In this document: one piece after another, positions 25,092 to 33,402 of the stretch
Position numbering within the stretch: position 1 is the first letter of the stretch
Layout: the number at the start of each line of letters is the position of its first letter
Source of the DNA: Sphingomonas hankookensis
Lineage (GTDB): Bacteria; Pseudomonadota; Alphaproteobacteria; Sphingomonadales; Sphingomonadaceae
Assembly (NCBI RefSeq): GCF_001619955.1
Contig: NZ_LQQO01000045.1
Coordinates: 62,001-126,000, forward strand
Length of the DNA stretch: 64,000 bases
Direction: 5' to 3'
Program-made: the position numbers and the translations under genes
The notes under the pieces: model-generated
The model's database searches: none
The model's input: the letters and a program-made list of their open reading frames with translations, nothing else
What the model was told of the DNA's origin: nothing

Positions 25092-25357
25092 GCGTCACCC
25101 GCACCGTCCAGATCACCAACCGCCGCGGGCTGCACGCGCGCGCGAGCGCCAAGTTCGTGACGATGGCCGCCGCCGCCCCGATCGAGGTGAGCGTCGAAAA
25201 GGACGGATCGCGGGTGACCGGCACGTCGATCATGGGCCTGATGATGCTGGGTGCCGCCAAGGGCGACCATATCACGATCAGCGCGTCGGGCGACGGTGCC
25301 GAGGCGGTGGTGGGGCAGTTGTGCCAGCTGGTCGAGGATCGCTTCGGCGAGGATTGA
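25088..25357 (+). CDS. HPr family phosphocarrier protein
   Basis: The 89-residue product starts at GTG overlapping the EIIA stop (GTGA). It has the catalytic His16 in NRRGLHARASAKF and the regulatory Ser47 in GTSIMGLMMLGAAKGD, the site targeted by HPr kinase. The relay likely runs from EI-Ntr (not in the window) to HPr and EIIA-Man, with HPrK adding seryl phosphorylation. A family B' repeat follows the operon. Confidence 0.94.
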   Translation: MSVTRTVQITNRRGLHARASAKFVTMAAAAPIEVSVEKDGSRVTGTSIMGLMMLGAAKGDHITISASGDGAEAVVGQLCQLVEDRFGED

Positions 25358-25398
25358 GCGGGCGGGCGAACTGCTTCCCACCGTTACCCCGCCCCGCA

Positions 25399-25478
25399 CG
25401 TCATCCCAGCGAAGGCTGGGATCTCCTAGTGATAGGGCGCTACAGGAGCCGCTCGATGCCCCAGCCTGCGCTGGGGCG
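25399..25478. repeat. Palindromic repeat, family B', after the HPr gene
   Basis: CGTCATCCCAGCGAAGGCTG begins and CCCCAGCCTGCGCTGGGG ends this unit. It is the closest intergenic relative of the two copies inside the histidine kinase gene. Confidence 0.8.
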
Positions 25479-25572
25479 AGGCTTATGGGAGGGCGGGGCG
25501 AAGAACGGCTAACCGCCTTTCCCAAATTTTTAGGGGTGGCCCCTCCCCCGCCCCGGCCATAGGCCGAACGCC

Positions 25573-26322
25573 ATGACCATGCCGGCCAGACAGGGCATCG
25601 ACGCCCTGACCGAAAAGGAAAAGCAGACGCTGCGCCTGATCGTGCGTGGGCATGATGCGAAGTCGGTCGCGGTGACGCTGGGGCTGTCGGTCCATACCAT
25701 CAACGAACGGCTGCGGGACGCGCGGCGCAAGCTGATGGTGTCGAGCAGCCGTGAGGCGGCCCGGCTGTTGCTGGATGCCGAGACCCCCGAAAATCTGGGG
25801 GACGAAAGAACCGGGGAGGACGCGAGGAGCGCGGCGAACGATGTCGGACAGGCGCCGGACGACGGCGCGGCACCGGCGCGGCGCCGGCTGCCGGTTCTGA
25901 TCGGAGTGATGCTGATGACCTTCGCCCTCGGCCTGCTGGCCCTGACCCTGATGCCCGGTGCGACCCAGGCCCCGCCGGCCGCCACGACCGCCCCCGCCAC
26001 CGCGGCCCCCGATGCCGCGCGCCAGTTCCTCGAGTTGGTCGATGCCGGGCGGTGGAGCGAGAGTTACGCCCGTTTCGGTGCGGCGTTTCGCAAGCTGAAC
26101 AGCGAACAGGTGTGGAGCGAGGTGTCGCAGCGCGTCCGCCCGCCGCTGGGCGCGGTGGTGTCGCGGACCTTGCAGGAGCAGGAAACCATTCCCGTGCCGC
26201 CCGCCGGCGTCGAAATGCTCAAGTTCCGCACCCGCTTCGCGACCGGTGGCGAGAAGATCGAGACGGTGACGGTGAATCAGGAGGGCGGCGAGTGGAAGGT
26301 CGTCGGGGTCACGATCGAATAG
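25573..26322 (+). CDS. Membrane-tethered LuxR-type HTH protein with DUF4019
   Basis: The 249-residue protein joins an N-terminal LuxR/GerE HTH (IDALTEKEKQTLRLIVRGHD, VAVTLGLSVHTINERLRDAR) to one membrane helix (PVLIGVMLMTFALGLLALTL, about residues 113-133) and a C-terminal DUF4019 domain (ARQFLELVDAGRWSESYARF then VEMLKFRTRFATGGEKIETV). That puts DNA binding in the cytoplasm and the DUF4019 part in the periplasm, a ToxR/CadC-like layout, suggesting signal sensing without a phosphorelay. Target genes unknown. Its 3' end overlaps the opposite gene by 46 bases. Confidence 0.82.
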   Translation: MTMPARQGIDALTEKEKQTLRLIVRGHDAKSVAVTLGLSVHTINERLRDARRKLMVSSSREAARLLLDAETPENLGDERTGEDARSAANDVGQAPDDGAAPARRRLPVLIGVMLMTFALGLLALTLMPGATQAPPAATTAPATAAPDAARQFLELVDAGRWSESYARFGAAFRKLNSEQVWSEVSQRVRPPLGAVVSRTLQEQETIPVPPAGVEMLKFRTRFATGGEKIETVTVNQEGGEWKVVGVTIE

Positions 26323-26720
26323 TCGGGCGGCGCCGGCGTCCAGCAGGATGGCCAATCGTTGAAGTCCGCTGCCGCTGCGACCCGATCCCCCGCCATCGCG
26401 AAGAACACGAAGCGCGGCGGATCGGGCCAGCCGAACCAGTCGCGATCGCGGACGATGCAGCGCAAGCCGTCGATCTCCGCGATGCCGATCGTATCGTCGC
26501 CGAACCGCCCGAGCAGTGGGTCGGCGATGATCGCGGCTTCTTCGTCGGGGGTTGGCGCGCGCCAAGTCATGGTGAGCTGCCGATAACGACGCACGCGCCA
26601 GATCCAGCGCAGGTCGTCGAGCAGGCCTTGGCCGAAGCCGTCAGGTTTGATCGACGTTGCATATCGCCGGGAAATCCATGCGAACAAGGCCATGGCGCAT
26701 CGTTGCCGATTGAGTTCCAT
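26277..26720 (-). CDS. Hypothetical protein
   Basis: A 147-residue frame starting MELNRQRCAMALFAWISRRY. It has a basic helical centre (LLDDLRWIWRVRRYRQLTMT) and a tail with GIAEIDGLRCIVRDRDWFGW. No family is recognised. The 3' end overlaps the facing LuxR/DUF4019 gene. The upstream extension into the repeat at 26734 is not used. It may be a real lineage-specific gene; support is moderate. Confidence 0.5.
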   Translation of the reverse strand: MELNRQRCAMALFAWISRRYATSIKPDGFGQGLLDDLRWIWRVRRYRQLTMTWRAPTPDEEAAIIADPLLGRFGDDTIGIAEIDGLRCIVRDRDWFGWPDPPRFVFFAMAGDRVAAAADFNDWPSCWTPAPPDYSIVTPTTFHSPPS

Positions 26721-26733
26721 GCGACAAGCCTCG

Positions 26734-26818
26734 CCGTCGCCCCGGACATGATCCGGGGTGGCGCTTCGCAATCATTGTTGCTGGAGAAGCGGGACCCCGG
26801 GTCAAGCCCGGGGTGACG
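26734..26818. repeat. Palindromic repeat, family A
   Basis: CCGTCGCCCCGGACATGATC and its mirror GGGTCAAGCCCGGGGTGACG. It lies immediately before the 3' end of the cfa-like gene, in the gap between two minus-strand genes. Confidence 0.8.
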
Positions 26819-26836
26819 AGAGAAGCAGGCGACAGC

Positions 26837-28060
26837 CTATCCCCGCAAACGGCGCTCTTCCTCCAGCATGTAATCGCGGGTCAGCGGCAGCGACAGGCGG
26901 TTGCGGGTGAGCTGGACCTGGTAGTTGACCATGCCGCCATGGCGGAAGGCGGCCGCCGCGCCGGCGAGGTAGAAGGTCCACATGCGGTAGAATTTCTCGT
27001 CGTACAGCGCGACGATCTGGTCCTTCGCCGCCACCGTGCGATCGTACCAATGGTCGATGGTCAGCGCATAATGGACGCGCAGCACCTCGATATCGGTCGC
27101 GATCAGCTTGGTCCCTTCATAACCGCGCACGATTTCCGACAGCGCCGGGTTGTAGCCGCCGGGGAAGATGTATTTCGTGGTGAAGGTGTCGGTGACGCCC
27201 GGCACGCCCATCCGCCCGATGGTGTGCAGCAGCATGACGCCGTCGTCGGTCAGCAGTTCGCGGCACTTGCGGAAGAAGGTGCCGTATTGCGGCGGGCCGA
27301 CATGTTCGAACATGCCGACCGACACGATCCGGTCGAACCGGCCGGTGACGGCGCGATAGTCGATCAGTTCGAACTTCACCTTGTCGGCGACGCCGGCTTC
27401 CTCCGCGCGGCGGCGGGCGACCTTGATCTGCTCTTCGGACAGGGTGACGCCCAGCACTTCCGCGCCGGTCTTTTCATGCAGGTACAGCGCCATCCCGCCC
27501 CAGCCGCAGCCGATGTCGAGCACGCGCATGCCGGGCTTCAGCGCCAGTTTCGCGGCGATATGCGCCTTCTTGTCCGCCTGCGCCTGTTCGAGGCTGTTGG
27601 CGGGATCGGTGAAATAGGCGCAGCTATACTGGAGGTCGGTGTCGAGGAAGAGCGCGTAGAGCCGGTCGGACAGGTCGTAATGATGCGCGACGTTGCGTTT
27701 CGACCGGCGGGCCATATTGACCCGGTCGACCCGGTGACGGACCGCGTCGAACAGGCGGATCGGCAGCGACGGAGCAAGGCCGCTGCCCCGGCCCCAGGGG
27801 GTGTTGGACGTCAGCAGCTCGACCAGATCGCGAATGTCGCCGCGGTCGATGACCAGTTCGCCGTCCATATACGCCTCCGCCGCGCCCAGCGCGGGATGGC
27901 GGACGATGCGCCCCGCCACGCCGGGCTGGGTGAAGCGGATCGCGACGTCGGGAAAGGCCGGATCGGCGGTGCCGAAGGTAACGGTGCGGCCATCGGCATG
28001 GGTGAGCGAGAGCGTACCGCGGCGGACGGTACGGGCGAGGAACGTGTCGATCAGTGCCAT
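26837..28060 (-). CDS. Cyclopropane-fatty-acyl-phospholipid synthase
   Basis: The 407-residue SAM enzyme has RSKRNVAHHYDLSDRLYALF, the SAM-binding VLDIGCGWGGMALYL, the acidic YSCAYFTDPANSLEQAQADK and the C-terminal VHYALTIDHWYDR. It adds a methylene bridge to unsaturated fatty acyl chains of membrane phospholipids, a stationary-phase and acid-stress modification. Start at 28060 (MALIDTFLAR) is chosen; upstream frame is repeat DNA. A single-copy gene with no partner. Confidence 0.88.
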   Translation of the reverse strand: MALIDTFLARTVRRGTLSLTHADGRTVTFGTADPAFPDVAIRFTQPGVAGRIVRHPALGAAEAYMDGELVIDRGDIRDLVELLTSNTPWGRGSGLAPSLPIRLFDAVRHRVDRVNMARRSKRNVAHHYDLSDRLYALFLDTDLQYSCAYFTDPANSLEQAQADKKAHIAAKLALKPGMRVLDIGCGWGGMALYLHEKTGAEVLGVTLSEEQIKVARRRAEEAGVADKVKFELIDYRAVTGRFDRIVSVGMFEHVGPPQYGTFFRKCRELLTDDGVMLLHTIGRMGVPGVTDTFTTKYIFPGGYNPALSEIVRGYEGTKLIATDIEVLRVHYALTIDHWYDRTVAAKDQIVALYDEKFYRMWTFYLAGAAAAFRHGGMVNYQVQLTRNRLSLPLTRDYMLEEERRLRG

Positions 28061-28136
28061 GGCTCGGTCCAATACGGACGGAATGTGGCAAGTGATGGGC
28101 GAACCGTTGCGATCCTCCCCGGCAGGGAGCTTTGAG

Positions 28137-28276
28137 ACCCTCCCCGGCACGGGGAGGGGGACCATGCGGAGCATGGTGGAGGGGGTGTCCGCATACGGAA
28201 CCGCCGCGTTGCGCCGCCCGCACGCTCCACCATCGCCTTCGACGACGGTCCCCCTCCCCGTTCCGGGGAGGATTTG
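28137..28276. repeat. Compound palindromic repeat, CCCTCC/GGGGAGG family
   Basis: CCCTCCCCGGCACGGGGAGG is followed by GGGACCATGCGGAGCATGGT, then a distal mirror CGACGGTCCCCCTCCCCGTT. It fills much of the gap between the divergent cfa-like and PMT genes. Confidence 0.6.
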
Positions 28277-28309
28277 CAGGTCCGCCCGCTTCCGCTACAC
28301 CGCCGCCCC

Positions 28310-29542
28310 ATGCTCTCCCGCCTGCGCGATCGCCCATGGACCACCGCCCTGCTGATCGCATGCGTGGCGCAGTTGCTGTTCCTGTGGGGCCTCGGGCGAC
28401 CGGGCAAATTGTCGTTCGACGAGGTGCATTACGTGCCCGCCGCAAGGACGTTGCTGGCGCTGGCCTATCCGGCGAATACCGAACATCCGCTGGTGGCGAA
28501 GGCGTTCATCGCCGCGGGCATCGCGCTGTTCGGCGATACTCCGTGGGGGTGGCGGATCTTCGGCACGCTGGCGGGGACCGCGACGGTGCTGGGGGTGTTC
28601 GCCTGCCTGCAACTGCTGTTCCGGCGGACGCCGGTGTCGGCGTTCGGGGCGGGGCTGGCGATGCTGAACCAGACGCTGCTGATCGAGGCGCGCACCGCGA
28701 TGCTGGAGGTGTATCTGGGCGCGTTCACCACGCTCGCCATCGCCGCGTTGCTATGGTCGATGCGCGGGCGGCCGGCGTTGCGCCTTACCCTGTCGGCGGT
28801 GCTGTTCGGGCTGGCGGTCGGGGTCAAATGGGCAGCGATTCCCTATGTTGCGGGCGCCGGGCTGCTGCTGATTTGGGGCAAGAGCGATCAGCGCGATTAC
28901 TGGCCGGGGCTGTCGCTGTTCCCCGCGCTGGCGCTGTTCGGGCTGGTGAGTGTCGGCACCTATCTGGCGACCTTCGCGCCCGCCTTCTTCTATGCGCAGG
29001 ACCCGCTGACGCTGTCGCGGCTGATCCCGTTCCAGGTCGAGATGTACCAGCGACAGACGCAGATACTGGCGCCGCATCCCTATCAGTCGAGCTGGTGGAG
29101 CTGGCCGCTGCTGATCCGGCCGATCTGGTATTTCTACGAACCCGATAACGGTGTGCAGCGCGGCGTGCTGCTGCTCGGCAATCCGGCGATCATGTGGGGC
29201 GGGCTGGTCGCGGTGGCGGCGTGCCTGTGGGCCGGATGGCGGCGGCGATCGCGGGCGTTGCTGGGGGTTGGGCTGCTGTGGGTCGGATCGCTGGCGGTGT
29301 GGGCGGTGATCCCCAAGTCGCTCGGCTTCTATTATTATTACCATCTGTCGAGCATCTGGTTGTGCCTCGCGTTGGCGGCGGCGTTCCATGCTTATGCGAA
29401 GGGACGTTTCGCACGGGCGAACGAGTGGTTCGCGCTGCCGGTGCTGATGCTGTTCGTGTATTTCTACCCGATCATCTCCGCCGCGCCGCTGTCGGGGCCG
29501 CAGGCGTTCAACCGGTGGATGTGGTTGGATAGCTGGCGTTAG
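28310..29542 (+). CDS. PMT/ArnT-like lipid-linked glycosyltransferase
   Basis: The 410-residue protein has about ten membrane segments and the conserved first-loop acidic motif LSFDEVHYVPAARTL plus EHPLVAKAFIA. That pattern is typical of phospholipid carrier-dependent protein O-mannosyltransferases (GT39) and ArnT. It probably transfers a sugar from a polyprenyl phosphate to a periplasmic acceptor. The facing gene at 29752 is a DPM1-like enzyme that makes polyprenyl-phosphate sugars, consistent with one pathway. ATG at 28310 used. Confidence 0.85.
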   Translation: MLSRLRDRPWTTALLIACVAQLLFLWGLGRPGKLSFDEVHYVPAARTLLALAYPANTEHPLVAKAFIAAGIALFGDTPWGWRIFGTLAGTATVLGVFACLQLLFRRTPVSAFGAGLAMLNQTLLIEARTAMLEVYLGAFTTLAIAALLWSMRGRPALRLTLSAVLFGLAVGVKWAAIPYVAGAGLLLIWGKSDQRDYWPGLSLFPALALFGLVSVGTYLATFAPAFFYAQDPLTLSRLIPFQVEMYQRQTQILAPHPYQSSWWSWPLLIRPIWYFYEPDNGVQRGVLLLGNPAIMWGGLVAVAACLWAGWRRRSRALLGVGLLWVGSLAVWAVIPKSLGFYYYYHLSSIWLCLALAAAFHAYAKGRFARANEWFALPVLMLFVYFYPIISAAPLSGPQAFNRWMWLDSWR

Positions 29543-29548
29543 AATTGG

Positions 29549-29730
29549 GTTCACGCGGAGGCGCGGAGGCGCGGAGAAAAGTAGGAGTTTGTTCGCGCAG
29601 AGGCGCAGAGGACGCAGAGGGGTTGCAGCTGCCGCGACTGCGGCGCTTAACCGTAATGGACAGGGAGGCGCCGTCTCCCGATCGCAACCTCTCTGCGTAC
29701 TCTGCGCCTCTGCGCGAAAATCCTGCTCTT
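29549..29730. repeat. Inverted GC-rich repeat pair (CGCAGAGGCGCAGAG family)
   Basis: TTCACGCGGAGGCGCGGAGG and TTCGCGCAGAGGCGCAGAGG at one side mirror TCTGCGCCTCTGCGCGAAAA at the other, around a 75-base centre. It sits between two converging genes. Confidence 0.65.
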
Positions 29731-29751
29731 CCGCCCGCTTCGGTGCGAAAA

Positions 29752-30864
29752 CTAGGCCGAGCGCTTCCGCCCGTACCGCCCCCACGTAAACCGCGACGAC
29801 AGCGCGAAATTCCACACCGCGCCGACCGCGATTCCCGCCAGCGCCGGCAGCGCCCACGCCCCGCCGCGCACATCGTACAGGAACGCCGCGACCCCGACAT
29901 TGGCGACCGCGCCGACCGAACATACCGCGCAGAACGATACCCAGCCGTCGAGCAGCGCCCTTGGCCCCCGCAGCCGCCGGTCGCGATAGGTCAGGTGGTT
30001 GTTCAGGAAGAAATTGAACGTCATCGCCGCCACCGTCGCGACGATCGTCGCCGCGATGAAGCCTGCGCCCAGTTCGAGCAGCAGCCCCAGCGCCGCGAGA
30101 TGGACGATCGCCCCCGCCGCGCCGATCGCGGAGAACATGACGAAGCGCACCGGCACCACCCGCCCGAACATCCGGTCGTAGAGCGCGATCAGATATTCGA
30201 GCGCGACGACATGGTCGAGCTTGCTCTCCCCCACCGCGCGGGTGCGGAACACATAGGGCAGCTCGACGAATTTGAGCGGCTGGGGCGCGGCGGTCAGGAT
30301 GTCGAGCAGGATCTTGAAGCCGATCCCCGACAGCCGCGGCACGACGCGGCGCACGACCTCGCCCCGGATCATGAAGAAGCCGCTCATCGGGTCGGACAGA
30401 TCGGCCTTCAGCACGCGGCGCGACAGGCGGGTGGCGAGCGCCGATTTGGCGACGCGGTCGGCGTCCCATGCCCCGGTCCCGCCGCCGGCGACGAAGCGCG
30501 AGCCGATCACCAGGTCGAGCGCGGGGTCGGCGGTCAGCGCCGCCGCCATGCGCGGCAACAGCGTCTCGTCATGCTGCAGATCGCCGTCGATCACCGCGAC
30601 CAGCGGCGCAGCGGTGGCGCACATCCCCTCGATACAGGCGCTCGACAGGCCGCGCCGGCCGATCCGTTGGATCACACGGATGCGCGGGTCATGGCGGGCG
30701 ATGGCGCGTGCGACATCGGCGGTGCCGTCGGGGCTGTCGTCGTCGACGAAGATCGCTTCCCACGCGATGCTGGCCAACGCCGCGTCGAGCGCGGCGACGA
30801 GCAGCGGCACGTTGCCGCGTTCGTTGAATACGGGCACGACGATGGCGAGGTCGAGGGGGGTCAT
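29752..30864 (-). CDS. DPM1-like family 2 glycosyltransferase fused to GtrA domain
   Basis: The 370-residue protein has a GT-A domain (AIVVPVFNERGNVPLLVAAL, EAIFVDDDSPDGTADVARAI, VAVIDGDLQHDETLLPRMAA) similar to dolichol-phosphate mannosyltransferase. The last 130 residues are a four-helix GtrA-like membrane domain (RFVMFSAIGAAGAIVHLAAL, FLLNNHLTYRDRR-like FFLNNHLTYRDRR). Such fusions make polyprenyl-phosphate sugars and help flip them. It faces the PMT-like gene. Confidence 0.88.
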   Translation of the reverse strand: MTPLDLAIVVPVFNERGNVPLLVAALDAALASIAWEAIFVDDDSPDGTADVARAIARHDPRIRVIQRIGRRGLSSACIEGMCATAAPLVAVIDGDLQHDETLLPRMAAALTADPALDLVIGSRFVAGGGTGAWDADRVAKSALATRLSRRVLKADLSDPMSGFFMIRGEVVRRVVPRLSGIGFKILLDILTAAPQPLKFVELPYVFRTRAVGESKLDHVVALEYLIALYDRMFGRVVPVRFVMFSAIGAAGAIVHLAALGLLLELGAGFIAATIVATVAAMTFNFFLNNHLTYRDRRLRGPRALLDGWVSFCAVCSVGAVANVGVAAFLYDVRGGAWALPALAGIAVGAVWNFALSSRFTWGRYGRKRSA

Positions 30865-30876
30865 ATCCCCGCTATC

Positions 30877-30954
30877 GTACCCCCGCGCAGGCGGGGGTCC
30901 AGTGCCACGGATGACGTCCTTCGTGGCCCTAGATCCCCGCCTGCGCGGGGATAC
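30877..30954. repeat. Palindromic repeat, family C
   Basis: GTACCCCCGCGCAGGCGGGG and CCCCGCCTGCGCGGGGATAC flank about 38 bases. Closely matches the copy at 21671. Confidence 0.82.
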
Positions 30955-30969
30955 GGCGCCGCAACGGGA

Positions 30970-32016
30970 TCACAACGCCGCCAGCACCGCGTTCGTCATG
31001 TCCTGCGTCGTCGCGGTCCCGCCCAGGTCGGGGGTGCGGTGTCCAGCGACCAGCGCGGCGGTCACCGCTGCCTCGATGCGGTCGGCCGCATCCGCTTCCC
31101 CCAGCGAATGGCGCAGCATCATCGCCGCCGACAGGATCGTCGCCAGCGGGTTCGCCTTGCCTTGGCCCGCGATATCGGGGGCCGAGCCGTGGATCGGTTC
31201 GTACAGGCCCTTCCTGTCCTGATTGATCGCGGCGGAGGGCAGCATGCCGATCGACCCGGCGCACATGCTCGCCTGATCGGACAATATGTCGCCGAACAAA
31301 TTGCCGGTGACGATCACGTCGAACTGGCCCGGATTGCGCACCAGCTGCATCGCGGCATTGTCGACATACATGTGGGTCAGCGCGACATCGGGATAGTCGG
31401 CCGAGACTTCGATCACCACATCGCGCCATAGCTGCGAGGTTTCGAGGACGTTGGCCTTGTCGACCGAACAGAGCCGGTGGTTGCGGGTGCGCGCCGTCTC
31501 GAACGCGACGCGGGCGATGCGGGCGACCTCCGCCTCGTCATAGCGCATCAGGTCATGGCCCTCGCGCAGGCCGTCCGCCGTCGTGCCCCGGCCCTTCTCA
31601 CCGAAATAGACGTCGCCGGTCAGCTCGCGCACGATCACCATGTCGATCGCGGCGGCGACTTCGGGGCGGAGCGCGGAGGCGTCCTCCAGCCCCGCAAACA
31701 GCTTGGCCGGGCGCAGATTGGCGAACAGGCCCAGTTCCTTGCGCAGGCCGAGGATCGCCTGTTCCGGACGATGTTCGCGCGCGACATTGTCGAATTCGGG
31801 ATCGCCGACCGCGCCGAACAGGACGGCATCGGCACGCTTGGCCAGATCGAGCGTCGCGGGCGGCAGCGGATGGCCATGGGCGCGATAGGCCGCGCCGCCG
31901 ACCGGTGCTTCCTCGAACGTCAGCCCGAGATCGAGCGCATCCAGCACTTGGCGCGCCGCTGCCACCACTTCCGGTCCGATCCCGTCGCCGGGCAGTATCG
32001 CGATCAAAGCCATCAT
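30970..32016 (-). CDS. leuB: 3-isopropylmalate dehydrogenase
   Basis: LeuB oxidises and decarboxylates (2R,3S)-3-isopropylmalate with NAD+ in leucine synthesis. The 348-residue protein has [48 protein letters not shown] and FEP-type [20 protein letters not shown], all diagnostic. Two adjacent ATGs (32016, 32013) are possible. leuC and leuD are not in the window. Confidence 0.95.
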   Translation of the reverse strand: MMALIAILPGDGIGPEVVAAARQVLDALDLGLTFEEAPVGGAAYRAHGHPLPPATLDLAKRADAVLFGAVGDPEFDNVAREHRPEQAILGLRKELGLFANLRPAKLFAGLEDASALRPEVAAAIDMVIVRELTGDVYFGEKGRGTTADGLREGHDLMRYDEAEVARIARVAFETARTRNHRLCSVDKANVLETSQLWRDVVIEVSADYPDVALTHMYVDNAAMQLVRNPGQFDVIVTGNLFGDILSDQASMCAGSIGMLPSAAINQDRKGLYEPIHGSAPDIAGQGKANPLATILSAAMMLRHSLGEADAADRIEAAVTAALVAGHRTPDLGGTATTQDMTNAVLAAL

Positions 32017-32076
32017 ATCATCCGTCGTTCGCGCACGAAGATTACGCGCGGACGCCTCTGCCCCAACCGGCCATGC

Positions 32077-32808
32077 TCACGCAACCGTCCTTTTCAGCCG
32101 CTCGACCAGCCGGGTGCGCGCCGCCAGCACGTCCTGCCCCTTCAGCCCCAGCAAATCGCGCGACAGGAAATGGCCCGACAGCGTCAGCCCGTCGAACGCC
32201 GCCGCCCAGTCGGCCCGGCCCCCTTCGATCAGGAAGGCGGGTAGCGGCAGCAGGCGGTGTTCGAGGCCGACCGCCGCCGCCCGCGATACCGCGCCGCCGC
32301 TCTTGGGGCTGACATGGGTCAGGTCGTCGGTCACCCCGGTCGCGACGCATTCGTCGAGCGACAGGCCGAAGCCCAGTTCGGACAGGATCAGCAACTCGGT
32401 CCGCACCAGCGCCCCGACCCAGTCGCGCGCACCCGGCGCCGCGGCGATGGCCGCGAACAACCCGTCGAGCGCGGCATGGATGCGCGGATAGGGCTGCGCC
32501 TCAGGCAGGGCATAAGCGGTCAGCGCACACATCCAGTCGATCGCGGCGGCGGCCAACGGCTCGGCGAACAGCGGCGCGCGGCTTTCGACCAGTTCGACGG
32601 TCAGCGCCGCCAGCTGCGTATCGGTCCGCGCGCGCCAGTCGCCGCGGATCAGGTTGCCCGGTTGCAGCACCGGCCGGATCGCCCGGCTGCGCCCGCCGCG
32701 GACGTAACCGGGCTGGACGCCAGCATGTTCGGTCAGCACCCGCACGACCGCACCATGTTCGCCGTGCGGGCGCACGGAGAGGAGGATGGCGGTGGTGTTG
32801 AGGTGCAT
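32077..32808 (-). CDS. recO: DNA repair protein RecO
   Basis: RecO helps load RecA onto SSB-coated gaps with RecR. The 243-residue protein has the OB-fold N-terminus (AILLSVRPHGEHGAVVRVLT then QPGYVRGGRSR), the helical centre (LVRTELLILSELGFGLSLDE) and the tail (FLSRDLLGLKG). The cysteine zinc motif of some RecO proteins is reduced to CVATG. It precedes leuB by 60 bases on the same strand. Confidence 0.9.
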   Translation of the reverse strand: MHLNTTAILLSVRPHGEHGAVVRVLTEHAGVQPGYVRGGRSRAIRPVLQPGNLIRGDWRARTDTQLAALTVELVESRAPLFAEPLAAAAIDWMCALTAYALPEAQPYPRIHAALDGLFAAIAAAPGARDWVGALVRTELLILSELGFGLSLDECVATGVTDDLTHVSPKSGGAVSRAAAVGLEHRLLPLPAFLIEGGRADWAAAFDGLTLSGHFLSRDLLGLKGQDVLAARTRLVERLKRTVA

Positions 32809-32955
32809 GGGGTGGGTCTAGCAGGGGTTTGCCAGCGATCCCACGTCTTGAATTCGATCCGCGACCAGCTCAACAAAAATCGTCGCCGAATGATGCAGCG
32901 CAAAATATCGCCATCAAATCCTGATGGAAATCAGAAAATCGGCTACAAAGTCTTG

Positions 32956-32984
32956 TTGACTAACCTGCTCTTATTTCCAATATT
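32956..32984 (+). promoter_or_regulatory. Possible promoter in AT-rich recO upstream gap
   Basis: TTGACT, a 17-base spacer and AATATT. The 353-base gap (32809-33161) is AT-richer than its surroundings and has no evident protein gene. The promoter would feed either a short RNA ending at the hairpin at 33057 or the small gene at 33162. Confidence 0.35.
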
Positions 32985-33056
32985 CGTGAAATGGATGCTT
33001 GCCGAGCATATCAGCGTTTTCTCAATCACGCCGGCCAACTCGCCGCACGCGGGTAG

Positions 33057-33098
33057 CCCGAACTCGGAACGGTTCGCCGTCCGAGTTCGGGGTTTATT
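33057..33098 (+). terminator. Strong hairpin followed by T-rich tail
   Basis: CCCGAACTCGGA pairs perfectly with TCCGAGTTCGGG, the loop itself having CGG/CCG, and GTTTATT follows. It could be a terminator or attenuator about 65 bases before the 33162 gene. Confidence 0.5.
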
Positions 33099-33161
33099 CG
33101 ATCTTTGTTTGGGATCGGTGCGTCGCGCCGTTTCCCGCATCGAATAGATGGAATCCGCACC

Positions 33162-33398
33162 ATGTCAGATCCCGTTTCCAAGCCCGTGTCGGGCACCACC
33201 AGCGAGCGCGCGGCCGATGCACCGCAGCCGCCGGTCTATCTCAACAGCGAACCCGATCATTTCTTTTCGAACCGGTTTCGTACCCGGGTCGTCGAGAGCG
33301 ACCCGACGAACCGACGCGACGGCGATCACGGCCTGATATTGATGATCGCGACGATCGGCGTGCCGATCCTCGCTTACTGTATCTTCAGCGCGATGTAG
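33162..33398 (+). CDS. Small membrane protein, function unknown
   Basis: A 78-residue protein: a polar N-terminal 50 residues rich in Ser, Thr and Arg (MSDPVSKPVSGTTSERA, RFRTRVVESDPTN), then one C-terminal membrane helix (LILMIATIGVPILAYCIFSA). ATG at 33162 is the most plausible start; the frame continues upstream through non-coding-like DNA. No family recognised. Confidence 0.55.
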   Translation: MSDPVSKPVSGTTSERAADAPQPPVYLNSEPDHFFSNRFRTRVVESDPTNRRDGDHGLILMIATIGVPILAYCIFSAM

Positions 33399-33402
33399 CG
33401 GT

